A stretch of 64,000 bases of DNA from CAWCJL01 sp963795775 (GCA_963795775.1 CAWCJL010000003.1:763251-827250); one strand, 5' to 3'. Counted from the stretch's first letter, positions 1 through 9,166 are shown. Numbers and translations are program-made. The notes: a model not told the origin generated them from the sequence alone.

Positions 1-269
1 GCTACCGTATCCGCGATGGCCTGCACGGCCCCCATGGGGTCCTGCACAGACAGGTTCTCGAGACCGGCCTGCGCTCCCATCACGGCAACAAGAATCCGTT
101 TGCCCGCCGCGAACAGCAGCACCAGCGCAGGAATGCCGAAGATCCATCGCCACGCGAGTTCGCGCGCCAGCACGCCGGGTGCATGCCAGCACCGGCCGAT
201 GATATGCACCAGCGACTGCGTGCCCCGCAACTGCGCGCGATCGGTCGATGCTGCCGCCGAACTCTGCAT
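1..269 (-). CDS. Membrane protein of unknown function, 3' end outside window
   Basis: The reading frame opens with ATG at 267-269, overlapping the leuS stop (TAATG), and runs without a stop to the window edge, giving 89 codons. The visible part has a charged N-terminus, then one hydrophobic stretch around residues 43-65 (WIFGIPALVLLF and following), then a more polar segment. The overlap with leuS suggests translational coupling and a shared transcript. I do not recognise the family; it may be a small inner-membrane protein, and the missing C-terminus could carry more domains. The frame is reliable because of the tight junction; the function is unknown. Confidence 0.55.
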   Translation of the reverse strand, partial: MQSSAAASTDRAQLRGTQSLVHIIGRCWHAPGVLARELAWRWIFGIPALVLLFAAGKRILVAVMGAQAGLENLSVQDPMGAVQAIADTV

Positions 270-2800
270 TACCGCACCACGAGGTTGACCATCTTGCCCG
301 GGACCACAATGACCTTGGCGACCTGTTTGCCGGCGAGCGCAGCCTGCACCTTCTCGTCCGCTAGGGCGGCGCGCTCCATCTCCCGCTGCGCGGCACCCGC
401 GGCCACGCGGACGACAGAGCGCAGCTTCCCGTTGATCTGCACGGGCATCTCGCTCTCCTCTTCCCGCGCCAGCGCCTCATCGAAGCGCGGCCACGGATGG
501 CGCAGAATCGAGGTCTCGCTGCCCATCTGCTCCCACAACTCCGCGGCAAGAAACGGCGCAAACGGCGCCAGCAAGAGCACCAGGGTGTTCAGCAGGGCCG
601 CCGTGACCTGCGCGGGCACGGTGCCGTCGGCGATCTGCTCATCGGCCGCGGTCATCGCATTGACGAGTTCCATGATGGCCGCGATCGACGTGTTGAAGTG
701 CCACCGCCCACCGAAGTCCTGCGTGATCTTGCGGATGGTCTGGTGCAGCTTGCGCAGCAGTTCCGCTGCCGCTCCGCCGGCCTGCAGCGGGGCGGTTCCC
801 TGCTCCGCAGCACGGACCTGCGCTGCATGGCGCATCGCAAAACGATATACACGAGACAGAAAGCGGCTGATGCCTGCGACACCGTCCTCCTGCCAGTCCA
901 GGTCGCGGTCTGGCGGCGCAGCAAACAGCGCGTACATGCGCGTGGCGTCCGCGCCGTAGCGGGCCACCATGTCGTCCGGCGACACCACGTTGCCTTTGGA
1001 CTTCGACATCTTCGCGCCGTTCTTGATCACCATGCCCTGAGTGAAGAGGCGCTCCGCGGGTTCGTTGTTGCGGATCATGCCCAGGTCACGCATCACCTTG
1101 GTCCAGAAGCGCGAGTAGATCAGGTGCAGAATCGCGTGCTCTACGCCGCCGATGTACTGATCGATCGGAAACCAATATGCCACCGTGTTGCTATCGAATG
1201 GCGCACGGTTGTTGCGCGCATCAGTGTAGCGGTAGAAATACCAGGACGAATCCACGAAAGTGTCCATGGTGTCGGTTTCACGCCGAGCCGGGCCACCGCA
1301 CCTAGGGCACGTGGTGTTAACGAAGTCCGTCATCCGCGCGAGCGGCGAGCCGCCCTGCTGCGTGATCTCGACATTCTCCGGCAGCAGCACCGGAAGCTGC
1401 TCGTCCGGCACAGGCACAATGCCGTCTTTCGGGCAGTAGATCATCGGTATCGGCGTACCCCAGTAGCGCTGGCGGCTCACGCCCCAGTCCTTCAGCCGAA
1501 AGGTCACGGTGGCTTCGCCGAATCCGTGCTGCGCGGCAAAGGCGGTCATGGCGTGCTTGGCTGTTTCGCAGCCCTGGCCCGTCCACTCCCCGGAGTTCAC
1601 CAGCAAGCCCTCTTCCGAGGTGAAGGGCAGCGATCCATCTTCACCGGGCACAGCCGGTTCCACCACGCGACGAATCTCCAATCCGTACTTGGTCGCAAAC
1701 TCGAAGTCGCGCTCGTCGTGTGCGGGCACGGACATCACCGCGCCGGTGCCGTAGTCGAGCAGCACATAATTTGCCGCCCACACCGGCACGCGTTCATGCG
1801 TGAACGGATTGGTGGCGTACTGCCCGGTAAAGACGCCGTGCTTCTCAATGGCGCCCACGTCCCCGGCTTCGCGCGCCTGCTTCTGCTGATCAAGCAGCGC
1901 GGCGACCTCTGCCTGCAGCGTGGGGTTGCGCTCGGCCAGCGTGCGAATCAGCGGATGCTCCGGCGCAAGCTGCAGGCTGGTGGCGCCAAAGATCGTATCC
2001 ACGCGCGTGGTAAACACCTTCACCGGCTCGGCCTGGCCTTCTACCGCGAACGCAACCGTCGCGCCTTCGCTGCGGCCGATCCAGTTGCGCTGCATGGTGC
2101 GCACTTTCTCCGGCCAGCCATCGAGCTTGTCCAGTCCGTCGAGCAGTTCCTGTGCGTAGTCGGTAATGCGCAGGAACCACTGCTCCAGGTCGCGCTGCTC
2201 CACAATCGTGTCTTCGTGGCGCCAGCAGCAGCCGTCAATCACTTGCTCATTCGCCAGCACCGTGGCGCATTCCGGGCACCAGTTCACCTTGCTCTGCTTG
2301 CGGTACGCCAGGCCGCGCTCATACATGCGCAGAAAGAACCACTGGTTCCAGCGGTAGTAGTCGGGCAGACACGTCGTGACCTCCGTCTGCCAGTCGTAGC
2401 TCAGGCCCAGCCGCTCCATCTGCCGGCGCATGTGCCGGATATTCGACAGCGTCCACTCGCGCGGCGGCGTATTGTTCTTGAGAGCGGCGTTCTCTGCGGG
2501 CAGACCGAAGGCGTCCCACCCCATGGGATGAAGCACGTTGTAGCCCTGCATCCACATGTAGCGGGCCAGGGCGTCGCCAATGGAGTAGTTGCGTACGTGC
2601 CCCATGTGGAGCTGGCCGGAGGGATACGGCAGCATCTCCAGCACGTAATACTTGGGCTTGCCGCTGGAAGGCGGCTCGGCCACATACAGGTCGGGCTGCG
2701 CGGCCCAGCGCTCCTGCCAGCGCGCCTCGATCTCGGCGGGGTTGTAGCGCACTTCAGCGGCAGCGGATACGGTCTGTTCTGGCTTCTCGCTCACGGACAT
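269..2800 (-). CDS. leuS: Leucine--tRNA ligase
   Basis: Cytosolic class I aminoacyl-tRNA synthetase charging tRNA-Leu. The 843-residue product has the usual length for bacterial LeuRS. The HIGH-type motif is HMGH at residues 65-68, and the KMSKS loop starts at Lys597. Between them lies the large CP1 editing insertion, containing the T-rich stretch TTRVDTIFGATS and the later GTGAVMSVPAHDERD segment typical of leucyl editing domains. The C-terminal anticodon-binding region and the final lysine-rich domain are complete. ATG at 2800 is the natural start; no clear Shine-Dalgarno precedes it. The downstream membrane-protein gene starts inside the stop codon, so the two are probably co-transcribed. 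Confidence 0.97.
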   Translation of the reverse strand: MSVSEKPEQTVSAAAEVRYNPAEIEARWQERWAAQPDLYVAEPPSSGKPKYYVLEMLPYPSGQLHMGHVRNYSIGDALARYMWMQGYNVLHPMGWDAFGLPAENAALKNNTPPREWTLSNIRHMRRQMERLGLSYDWQTEVTTCLPDYYRWNQWFFLRMYERGLAYRKQSKVNWCPECATVLANEQVIDGCCWRHEDTIVEQRDLEQWFLRITDYAQELLDGLDKLDGWPEKVRTMQRNWIGRSEGATVAFAVEGQAEPVKVFTTRVDTIFGATSLQLAPEHPLIRTLAERNPTLQAEVAALLDQQKQAREAGDVGAIEKHGVFTGQYATNPFTHERVPVWAANYVLLDYGTGAVMSVPAHDERDFEFATKYGLEIRRVVEPAVPGEDGSLPFTSEEGLLVNSGEWTGQGCETAKHAMTAFAAQHGFGEATVTFRLKDWGVSRQRYWGTPIPMIYCPKDGIVPVPDEQLPVLLPENVEITQQGGSPLARMTDFVNTTCPRCGGPARRETDTMDTFVDSSWYFYRYTDARNNRAPFDSNTVAYWFPIDQYIGGVEHAILHLIYSRFWTKVMRDLGMIRNNEPAERLFTQGMVIKNGAKMSKSKGNVVSPDDMVARYGADATRMYALFAAPPDRDLDWQEDGVAGISRFLSRVYRFAMRHAAQVRAAEQGTAPLQAGGAAAELLRKLHQTIRKITQDFGGRWHFNTSIAAIMELVNAMTAADEQIADGTVPAQVTAALLNTLVLLLAPFAPFLAAELWEQMGSETSILRHPWPRFDEALAREEESEMPVQINGKLRSVVRVAAGAAQREMERAALADEKVQAALAGKQVAKVIVVPGKMVNLVVR

Positions 2801-2829
2801 CGTAAGGAGATTGTATCGTTCGCGGGAGC

Positions 2830-3726
2830 CTAACCCGCCGCCCGGACCGCGACCGCGCTACGGGCCGCGAGTGAGCGGAGCACGTTGACGTTGCGCTCCG
2901 TATCGCCGGGGTCGTCCACCGGGGTCTCCGCGATAAAGGCGCAGTGGGCGAACCGCGCATCGCGCAGCAGGCGGCGGAAGGCGCCGGCGCCGATGGTCCC
3001 CTCGCCGATATGCTCATGCCGGTCAAGCTTCGATCCGCGCGCCGCCTTGGCGTCGTTCATGTGCCAGACACGGACAGTGTCGAAGCCGATCAGGCGCTCA
3101 ACCTCGGCCATGGTCTCCGCGTAGCCATCCGGCGTCACGATGTCATAGCCGGACACGTGAACGTGGCAGGTATCGAGGCATGCGCCTACCGGCGCAATGG
3201 AGCGGAGGCGGCTCACCAGTTCGCCCACCTGCTCGAAGCTGCCGCCGAGTGAGAACTCCGCACCGGCCGTGTTCTCGATCAGGATGCGGAAGCCGCAGCC
3301 CTCCAGGTTGAGGCCTGTGATAGCCTGCTGGATGGCATTCGCGACGTGCTCCATCCCCTGCTCGCGCGTGAGTCCGCGCCATGAACCGGGATGCAGGACC
3401 AGGTATTCCGCACCCAGCGCCAGCGCGCGCTCCACCTCGCCGCGAAAGCCCTGGATCGAGTTGCGGCGCACCTCCTCGGACTGGCTGGCGAGGTTGATCA
3501 GATAACTGGCGTGAATGACCAGCGGGCTCACGTCGTAGGTGTCGCGCAGCTCACGCATGCGCTCGCAGTGCTCGGCCGCGAGCTCGCTGGGGCGCCACAT
3601 TCGCGGGCTTGAAGAGAAAATCTGAAACGTATTCGCGCCCACTTCATGCGCGCGTTCGGCGGCGCGGAAGACGCCCCCGGCAGTGGAGAGGTGGATGCCG
3701 ATGCGTTGCCGCGGGAGGGGCGTCAC
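2830..3726 (-). CDS. nfo: Endonuclease IV (AP endonuclease)
   Basis: Zn-dependent endonuclease IV, which cleaves DNA 5' of abasic sites in base-excision repair. All nine metal ligands of the family can be read in order: His in VIHASYL, His in LVLHPGSW, Glu in ILIENTAG, Asp and His in CLDTCHVHVSGYD, His in VWHMNDAK, Asp and His in KLDRHEHIG, and Glu in FIAETPVDD. The start chosen is GTG at 3724-3726, which overlaps the stop of the upstream kinase gene (GTGA) and gives 298 residues, close to the family norm. The open frame extends further upstream, but that part is only an out-of-frame shadow of the kinase gene. Confidence 0.93.
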   Translation of the reverse strand: MTPLPRQRIGIHLSTAGGVFRAAERAHEVGANTFQIFSSSPRMWRPSELAAEHCERMRELRDTYDVSPLVIHASYLINLASQSEEVRRNSIQGFRGEVERALALGAEYLVLHPGSWRGLTREQGMEHVANAIQQAITGLNLEGCGFRILIENTAGAEFSLGGSFEQVGELVSRLRSIAPVGACLDTCHVHVSGYDIVTPDGYAETMAEVERLIGFDTVRVWHMNDAKAARGSKLDRHEHIGEGTIGAGAFRRLLRDARFAHCAFIAETPVDDPGDTERNVNVLRSLAARSAVAVRAAG

Positions 3727-4643
3727 AGGGGCTCCCCGGGGAGCTGACGGGCCCGCCAGAGCGCGCCCTGCACCGGATCGACCGCCTCGAAGCGCAGTTC
3801 GGCCGCGGGCCGCAGCCGCCCCAGCTCGCCCAGAAAGGTCTGCCGCACCAGCGTGATGTTTTCGAGGACGCTGCCGGTGAAGGCGCAGCGCTCGGGGGCG
3901 CCGGGGTCCGCGGCGGCTACCTTGGCGAGTGCCAGTGCCGCATCCCCGGCCAGTTCGCGGCCGGCATTGCGCAGGATGGCCTGCGCCAGCGGATCGCCCG
4001 CGTGCCCAACCTGCGCGACGATGGGGGCAAGGTCGGCGAAGTCCGGCGGGAAGCTGGCGTGGGCGAGCTCGATGATGCGGTCGAGGTTCTCCGTACCCCA
4101 GTGGGCGGCGATGGCGTTCAGCAAACGCATCGGCTCGCCGCGATCGCGCGCGCGCAGCGAGGCGCGCAGGCCCTGGTGGCCAATCCAGTAGCCGGAACCT
4201 TCGTCGCCCAGGACGGGCCCCCACCCGCCTACATGGAGCAGCGCGCCGGAGCGGGTGCGTCCGAGGATGTTGGAGCCAGTGCCGGCGATGACCAGGACGC
4301 CGGCCCCGCCGGGAAACGCGGCATCGAGGGCGATCTCCGTATCGCCGCAGACCTCCAGCTCGCCGGAGATGAGCGGCCCGAGGGTGTTCCAGACCCAGCC
4401 GTTGACGGTGCTTACCGTGCTTCCGGCAATGCCGACGCAGGTTGCGGTGAGGCTTCCGAGGGAGACGCCCGAGCCGGCCGTGACCGCATCGAGCAGGGTG
4501 CGGAGGTTCTGCTCTGCCTTCTGCGGTGAAACGCGAATGGTTTTGATACTGCCCGCGGTGGCGCGCGCCAGGATCGCGGTGTCGTCGGCGAGGGCTGCCT
4601 TGGTGCGGGTGCCACCCGCATCCAGGCCCAGATAGAAAGCCAT
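3723..4643 (-). CDS. BadF/BadG-family sugar kinase (N-acetylglucosamine kinase-like)
   Basis: ASKHA-fold kinase of the BadF/BadG/BcrA/BcrD group, 306 residues. The phosphate-1 loop DAGGTRTK begins at Asp8, and the adenosine/phosphate-2 region reads VLVIAGTGSNILG followed by GGWGPVLGDEGSGYWIG, which matches the eukaryotic-type GlcNAc kinase subgroup. The likely reaction is ATP-dependent phosphorylation of an amino sugar such as GlcNAc salvaged from peptidoglycan or chitin, but the substrate cannot be fixed from sequence. The gene is first in a two-gene unit with nfo (4-nt overlap). Its upstream spacer carries three hairpin repeats (4709-4804) that would lie in or near its leader. Confidence 0.85.
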   Translation of the reverse strand: MAFYLGLDAGGTRTKAALADDTAILARATAGSIKTIRVSPQKAEQNLRTLLDAVTAGSGVSLGSLTATCVGIAGSTVSTVNGWVWNTLGPLISGELEVCGDTEIALDAAFPGGAGVLVIAGTGSNILGRTRSGALLHVGGWGPVLGDEGSGYWIGHQGLRASLRARDRGEPMRLLNAIAAHWGTENLDRIIELAHASFPPDFADLAPIVAQVGHAGDPLAQAILRNAGRELAGDAALALAKVAAADPGAPERCAFTGSVLENITLVRQTFLGELGRLRPAAELRFEAVDPVQGALWRARQLPGEPL

Positions 4644-4708
4644 GCCGCTCCATGATAGCCGCTGGCAAGCAGGAGAAGCCGGGCACCCCCTCCCCCGGTC
4701 TTTTTGGC

Positions 4709-4804
4709 TAAAGTCCTCTTGCGCAAGGACTTAGGCCAGGGGTGTCCGGGTAAAGTCCTCCAACAAAAGACTTACGGCGTAAAGTCCTCTGCTGAAAGGA
4801 CTTA
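4709..4804. repeat. Three short hairpin repeats, TAAAGTCCTC...GGACTTA
   Basis: Three 24-25 bp units lie at 4709-4733, 4751-4774 and 4780-4804. Each begins TAAAGTCCTC and ends with GACTTA, so the arms AAGTCCT and AGGACTT can pair around a loop of about 8 nt; the second unit has lost one G from its right arm. The spacers differ in length (17 and 5 nt), so this is not a CRISPR array. The units sit upstream of the BadF-like kinase start and may be REP-like elements or structured leader RNA. Confidence 0.7.
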
Positions 4805-4880
4805 GCTGGAAGCTTTAGAGGGCGATGGGAGAATCTCCTATTTCTATTGTGGCAGGTTGGGCGAATTAGTACGCCAGCGA

Positions 4881-5105
4881 TCAGGGGTCAGGGGTCAGGG
4901 GTGAAGCGGAAGACGGAGAAGCAGGTCCCTCGGCTGCGCTCGGGATGACAGCGAAAACGCATCGACTCGCGGCGCTCGCTCAGGGGGAAGCGGAAAACCG
5001 AGAAGCAGATCCCTCGGGCTGCGCTCGGGATGACATGGGTGGCTGCGCTCGGGATGACAACGAAACGTAGGTGCTTCGGCTTCGCCGCTCGCTCCGGATG
5101 ACAAA
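4881..5105. repeat. Composite dispersed repeat: CAGGGGT tract plus CCCTCGGCTGCGCTCGGGAT copies
   Basis: A short TCAGGGG tandem tract (about 4881-4902) is followed by copies of a GC-rich repeat with core CCCTCGGCTGCGCTCGGGAT and tail GACA, at about 4923-4950 and 5007-5034. Partial or diverged copies follow at 5041-5059 and 5080-5103. The same two-part arrangement recurs at 36356-36505, and a further copy lies at 37995-38034. The core is itself partly palindromic (CCTCGG and CGGGAT ends). Its reverse translation produces the CHPERSRG-type peptides often mis-annotated as small proteins. Confidence 0.75.
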
Positions 5106-5108
5106 AGT

Positions 5109-5132
5109 AAAGGGCGGCCGGGGCCGCCCTTT
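5109..5132 (-). terminator. Rho-independent terminator of the TonB receptor gene
   Basis: A GC-rich inverted repeat AAAGGGCGGC / GCCGCCCTTT with a minimal loop lies about 30 nt beyond the stop of the receptor gene. On the minus strand it is followed by a T-rich tail (TTTACTTTTG), as expected for an intrinsic terminator. Confidence 0.75.
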
Positions 5133-5161
5133 GTGCCATGCAACAGTTTAGAAGGTGATTC

Positions 5162-8100
5162 TTAGAAGGTGATTCGACCCGTGATCTGCAGATTGCGGGG
5201 TGTGGTCACGGTCGAAGTAGGAATGCCGAAGTTGTTGTCGTTCGGATTCAGGTCTCCCGGAATCGCGAACGCGTGACGGTTGAAGGCGTTGAGGAACTCA
5301 CCCTTCAGTACGAAGTTGACTCCCTCTTTGATCGGAAAGTTCTTCAGGATGCTGAGGTCTTCGTTGTAGTAGCCCTGGGTACGGACTTCGCCTTCGACAC
5401 GCGGAACATCGCCAAAGACGTACGTGCCGTTCGGACGTGTGCCTCGGTAGGTGTTCTGATTCGGGTCGAAGAAGGCGCCGTTGACCGGATCACGATCAAT
5501 GGTCGGGGCGAAGTAGCTGTTGACGTTGTCGTCGGTGACGCCGCTGTTTCCATTGCCCAGCGGATTGAGGTGGCCTCTGAGATAGGCGGGGCTGGCGAAG
5601 CTCCGTCCAGGCACTCGGCTGTAATAGAACGAGTTCTGGAAGCCAGGAGCGCCGGTAGCGCAGCAGAAGGAGATCGGCTGACCCGACTCGTACCGCAGCA
5701 CGCCACCGATGTCCCAACCACCAAGGAGAGTACCCGCGATGCCGCTATTCATCCACTTGCGGCCTTTTCCGAAGGGCAACTGATATAGCGGACTGATCAC
5801 AAACGTATTGCGGATGTCCTGCGCACTGATGGCCTTCTCCATGTGCAGGTTGAAGGGATTCTGGACCTGCGATACCGCCACACCGTTGTTGGGCAGGGCG
5901 CTATCCGCGTCGGTGAGGTCCTTCGCCCAGGTGTACGAGACCTGCAACGTCAGGCCATTGCGGTACTGGCGCGCGAGGGAGACCAGGAGGGCGTTGTAGG
6001 TGGACATGCCCACATTCTGGAGGCAGCATCCACTATCGATGTAGTCGTACTGCGGGAAGGGACGCAGGGCACGCTGGAGCTGCACACCAGGACCCCAGGT
6101 CTGCAAGAAGCCGGTATAGGGCGAACCCACGCCAGCGGTGTTCCCGACGAACGGTGCCGAGAGCTGATCGCCGAGAGCGAAGTCGTTGAGGGAGATGTTG
6201 TTGATGTTCTGTACGTTGGAGCGGAGGTTCTGCGCCTTGTTGCCGAGATAGCCAACGGACAGGATGAGATCCTGAGCGACCTGCTGCTGCATCTGCAGGC
6301 TCCACTCATACACGGCCGCGGGCTTTCCGTACTGGGGCATGATGTAAGACCCAGCGACGGGCTGACCGTTGAAGAATCCTGGCCGGAGATCAGGTGGCTG
6401 CTGATAGCCAGGGTAGCCGTTGTCGATGTTGAAAGCGGGCGAGAACCCATCCTGACTTACGAACGAGGGTGCAACCTTGTATCCCTGGTCCATGCTGCCA
6501 CCGAAGTCCGAGTACTGCAGCGGACCGTAGAAGATTGCGCCGCCGCCCCGGAAGACCGTCTTGCCATTGGTATTAGCCGGTGAGTAAGCGAAGCCAATGC
6601 GCGGAGCGATATCCTTGAAGTAAGTATCCGCCCACCGCGTATTGCAGTGACAGGTGGTGCCGAAGACCAGTGCGCCGGGGATACCGTAGGCCGGATCGAC
6701 GGCGGTCGGACTGAAGTTGGAGGTGGCGTTGTGTGCCTCCTGGCGAGGCACGTCAACGTCGTAACGTACGCCAAGATTGAGTGTCAGCGTGTTGCTGACC
6801 TTCAGATTATCCTGCAAGTAACCCGCGATATAGAACGACGTCCAGCGCGGCTTTTCCGAATAAAGGCCCGGGCCGAAGTTCCCGCCCGAAGCAGCACCCA
6901 AAAGGAAACTGGCGAAACCATTACCGCCGAGCTGGTTCTGCGTCGGGTCCGAAGTGGTCTGCACATTGGAGAAATTCAGAGACGGGCTTGGATTGTTGAT
7001 CGGCGAGTACTGCTGGATGCGATAATCCACACCCGTCTGTATGCTGTGTCTCCCCTTCTCGATATTGACGCTGTCAAAGACGCGGATGCCGTTATCGACG
7101 TTGTCATCGTTCTGGGCCGGATTGCCCAGGTTGACGATGCCATTTCCCGTGGTCACTTGCGGGAAGTTGAACGACTGCGGCGAGTTCGCAAGCCCGAATT
7201 TCTGGGCGTAATCCACGGCATTGAAGATCGGGAAGGCGTAATTGACGCTATTGGAGCGGTTGTAGCCGACGATCAGGTGATTCAACATCGTTGGCGAAAG
7301 GGTGTAGTCCCAACCGATACGAATGAAGTGAGTAGTGAAGTCCTGCTTCCAGGTGTTGGGGTCCTGAGGATAGGGCAGGAGCGGGTTGCCACCTGAGGTG
7401 CGATTGTTTTCGCGCGAACTGTAGGAGAAGAACAGCTTGTTCTTCTGCGTGGGGTTCGCATCGATCCGAATCGTCATGGTTGTGTTGTTGAGAGGAATGG
7501 TGCTCGGGAAGTCGAAGTTATTGAATTGGCTGCTATTCGTAGGTGGCGGATAGAAGTTCAGGAAATTCTTTGCCACTGCGCTGAAGCGAGGCGCGGGAAT
7601 GATATTCCCTGGAAACTGCGTACGGCAGGTGGCGCTGGAGCCGTTGGGCAGGGCCACTGTCCTCTGGGTGGCGGGATCGAAGATTTCACCCTGGTAAATC
7701 GGTGTGCCATCGCACGGGTTGGTGCCGATACTGGGCAGGTCCGTACGATAGATCGCGGTAGAGGAGAAGTCCCCGTTGCGCATTGCGACGGTGGGCACGG
7801 TGCTGATCTGCGTGGCGCCAAGTTTCTGCTGGAACTGCTCCCACGAGAAGAAGAAAAAGAGCTTGTCCTTACCGTTGTACAGGTGGGGTATGCTGACAGG
7901 CCCACCGAGGCTGCCGCCGTAGTCGAACTGCTTGTCGCTCGGCGTTCTGTAGGTGTTACGGCAAGCGGGCGTGTTGTTTGCGCCGGAGCAGTTGAGAGCC
8001 TTCAGCCCGTTATTGAACCAGGTGTTGGCGTCCATAGCTTCATTGCGGGTGATGTCAAAGACAGTACCGTGGAAGCTGTTGGTGCCTGATTTGGTCACGA

Positions 8101-8845
8101 AGTTTTCAAAGCCGCCAGTCGAGCGCCCATATTGCGCCTCTGGGATGGCGGTGGTGATACGGAACTCCTGAAGGGCTTCCACAGAGGGGCCTTCTTCGTC
8201 GAAGGAGGAGCCGTTTTCGCTGCGCTGCTGGTCGGCGCCGTCGAGAAGGACCTCGTTGCCGTACTCCTGGCCGCCGGAGATTTTGGAGAGAAAGATACCG
8301 TTGTTGCTGTTGGCGGTTCCGGGACCGGTGGTGCCGGGCAGCAGGAACTCAAACGCCTCGGAAGAACGGAGCGCGCCGACGCCGCCCAGCGCAAGGGGAA
8401 GCTGGACGATTTGCCGGCTCTGCACCGTGCCGCCCACATCGGACGACTGTGTCTGGACGGTGGGCGCACTGGCGTCGACCGTGACGGTGGTGGCTTCCGT
8501 GCCGATGGCCATAATGATGTTGAGCGAACTGGTCGTGCCCAGGGTGACCAGAACACCCGTTTGCACGTTCTTCTGAAAGCCCTGCTTGGTGACGGTCACG
8601 TCGTACTTGCCCAAGGGCAATTCCGTGAAGCGGTAGCTGCCCGCCGAAGTGGATTGGGTATTGACAGCTACGCCGCTGGCCTCGTTGGTGGCGCTAACGG
8701 CGGCGTCGGGAATGGCTGCGCCGGAAGAATCTGTGATGTTGCCCGCGAGTGATCCACGAACGGTCTGCGCCCATGCGCCTATGCCTGACAGGCCTAGTAA
8801 ACACACCAAGACCGTCAGGAATCGATACTGCCTGCTGCTGCTCAT
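5162..8845 (-). CDS. Oar-like TonB-dependent outer-membrane receptor with N-terminal carboxypeptidase-regulatory domain
   Basis: A 1227-residue outer-membrane beta-barrel protein. Residues 1-27 form a signal peptide ending AWAQ. A carboxypeptidase-regulatory-like Ig fold follows (about 31-115, GSLAGNITDSSGAAIPDAAV then YRFTELPLGKYDVTV), then a plug domain (GGQEYGNEVLLDGADQ, EFRITTAIPEAQYGRSTGG) and a long barrel ending in the terminal aromatic RITF. This is the acidobacterial Oar/TonB architecture, thought to import or bind large nutrients; the ligand is unknown. ATG at 8845 is preferred over the in-frame TTG at 8857, because GGAGG lies 5 nt before the ATG and inside the longer version. A terminator follows, and a 14-bp duplication sits at the stop. 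Confidence 0.9.
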   Translation of the reverse strand: MSSSRQYRFLTVLVCLLGLSGIGAWAQTVRGSLAGNITDSSGAAIPDAAVSATNEASGVAVNTQSTSAGSYRFTELPLGKYDVTVTKQGFQKNVQTGVLVTLGTTSSLNIIMAIGTEATTVTVDASAPTVQTQSSDVGGTVQSRQIVQLPLALGGVGALRSSEAFEFLLPGTTGPGTANSNNGIFLSKISGGQEYGNEVLLDGADQQRSENGSSFDEEGPSVEALQEFRITTAIPEAQYGRSTGGFENFVTKSGTNSFHGTVFDITRNEAMDANTWFNNGLKALNCSGANNTPACRNTYRTPSDKQFDYGGSLGGPVSIPHLYNGKDKLFFFFSWEQFQQKLGATQISTVPTVAMRNGDFSSTAIYRTDLPSIGTNPCDGTPIYQGEIFDPATQRTVALPNGSSATCRTQFPGNIIPAPRFSAVAKNFLNFYPPPTNSSQFNNFDFPSTIPLNNTTMTIRIDANPTQKNKLFFSYSSRENNRTSGGNPLLPYPQDPNTWKQDFTTHFIRIGWDYTLSPTMLNHLIVGYNRSNSVNYAFPIFNAVDYAQKFGLANSPQSFNFPQVTTGNGIVNLGNPAQNDDNVDNGIRVFDSVNIEKGRHSIQTGVDYRIQQYSPINNPSPSLNFSNVQTTSDPTQNQLGGNGFASFLLGAASGGNFGPGLYSEKPRWTSFYIAGYLQDNLKVSNTLTLNLGVRYDVDVPRQEAHNATSNFSPTAVDPAYGIPGALVFGTTCHCNTRWADTYFKDIAPRIGFAYSPANTNGKTVFRGGGAIFYGPLQYSDFGGSMDQGYKVAPSFVSQDGFSPAFNIDNGYPGYQQPPDLRPGFFNGQPVAGSYIMPQYGKPAAVYEWSLQMQQQVAQDLILSVGYLGNKAQNLRSNVQNINNISLNDFALGDQLSAPFVGNTAGVGSPYTGFLQTWGPGVQLQRALRPFPQYDYIDSGCCLQNVGMSTYNALLVSLARQYRNGLTLQVSYTWAKDLTDADSALPNNGVAVSQVQNPFNLHMEKAISAQDIRNTFVISPLYQLPFGKGRKWMNSGIAGTLLGGWDIGGVLRYESGQPISFCCATGAPGFQNSFYYSRVPGRSFASPAYLRGHLNPLGNGNSGVTDDNVNSYFAPTIDRDPVNGAFFDPNQNTYRGTRPNGTYVFGDVPRVEGEVRTQGYYNEDLSILKNFPIKEGVNFVLKGEFLNAFNRHAFAIPGDLNPNDNNFGIPTSTVTTPRNLQITGRITF

Positions 8846-9166
8846 TCTGGCCTCCAATGAGATTGATACTGCGCCGTTGTTTGTCCGATTAGCGGCAGGT
8901 AGCGTGCTGTGCCGGGTTCGGCTCTTCGGTTGGCGGTGCGGCGGAGCTTAAGCCGCGGTTCGAAATGTAACCCCATACATCAGGGTAGGTGGAAGCGGTT
9001 CTCCAACTTTCAGTGGACGACTCTAGTGAACCGAGAAATATCTTGTCAACTTGCCGTACTGTGTCGATCCTGCGTTCGAGCCCTGCCTGCGCCTGCAGCT
9101 TCGATCCCGCGCAGTCACCCAGGCTAGACGCAGTCCAGCGCCGGGAGTGCGGTCGAGCGTTCCCGG
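8846..9166. other. Intergenic spacer upstream of the TonB receptor gene
   Basis: A 321-bp non-coding stretch between the ASPIC protein stop and the receptor start. Apart from a candidate receptor promoter (9020-9049) and the receptor's Shine-Dalgarno, I see no structure here. Small frames lack ribosome-binding sites and recognisable protein character. Confidence 0.6.
9020..9049 (-). promoter_or_regulatory. Candidate sigma-70 type promoter for the TonB receptor
   Basis: On the minus strand a perfect -35 hexamer TTGACA (9044-9049) is followed after 18 nt by TAGAGT (9020-9025) as a possible -10. It would leave a leader of about 165 nt before the receptor ATG. The -35 is convincing; the -10 is weak. 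Confidence 0.35.

Larger units (their letters stand above)
4644..5161. other. Repeat-rich intergenic spacer without a gene
   Basis: This 518-bp spacer separates the BadF-like kinase start from the TonB receptor stop. It holds three short hairpin units (4709-4804), a few CAGGGGT repeats (about 4881-4902), several copies of a dispersed repeat (about 4923-5105) and a terminator (5109-5132). Short reverse-strand frames exist here, but they only translate the repeats into CHPERSRG-like peptides and I do not accept them as genes. Confidence 0.8.

Noticed and set aside
497..2833. A 778-codon open frame on the plus strand opposite leuS
   Set aside because: It mirrors the leuS codons in a GC-rich genome; no ribosome-binding site and no protein-like character (His/Arg-rich).
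4709..4804. Possible CRISPR array
   Set aside because: Only three units, spacers of 17 and 5 nt, each unit is itself a hairpin, and no cas gene is near.
4888..5143. Reverse-strand short frames giving CHPERSRG-type peptides
   Set aside because: They are translations of the dispersed repeat, a known source of false small genes.
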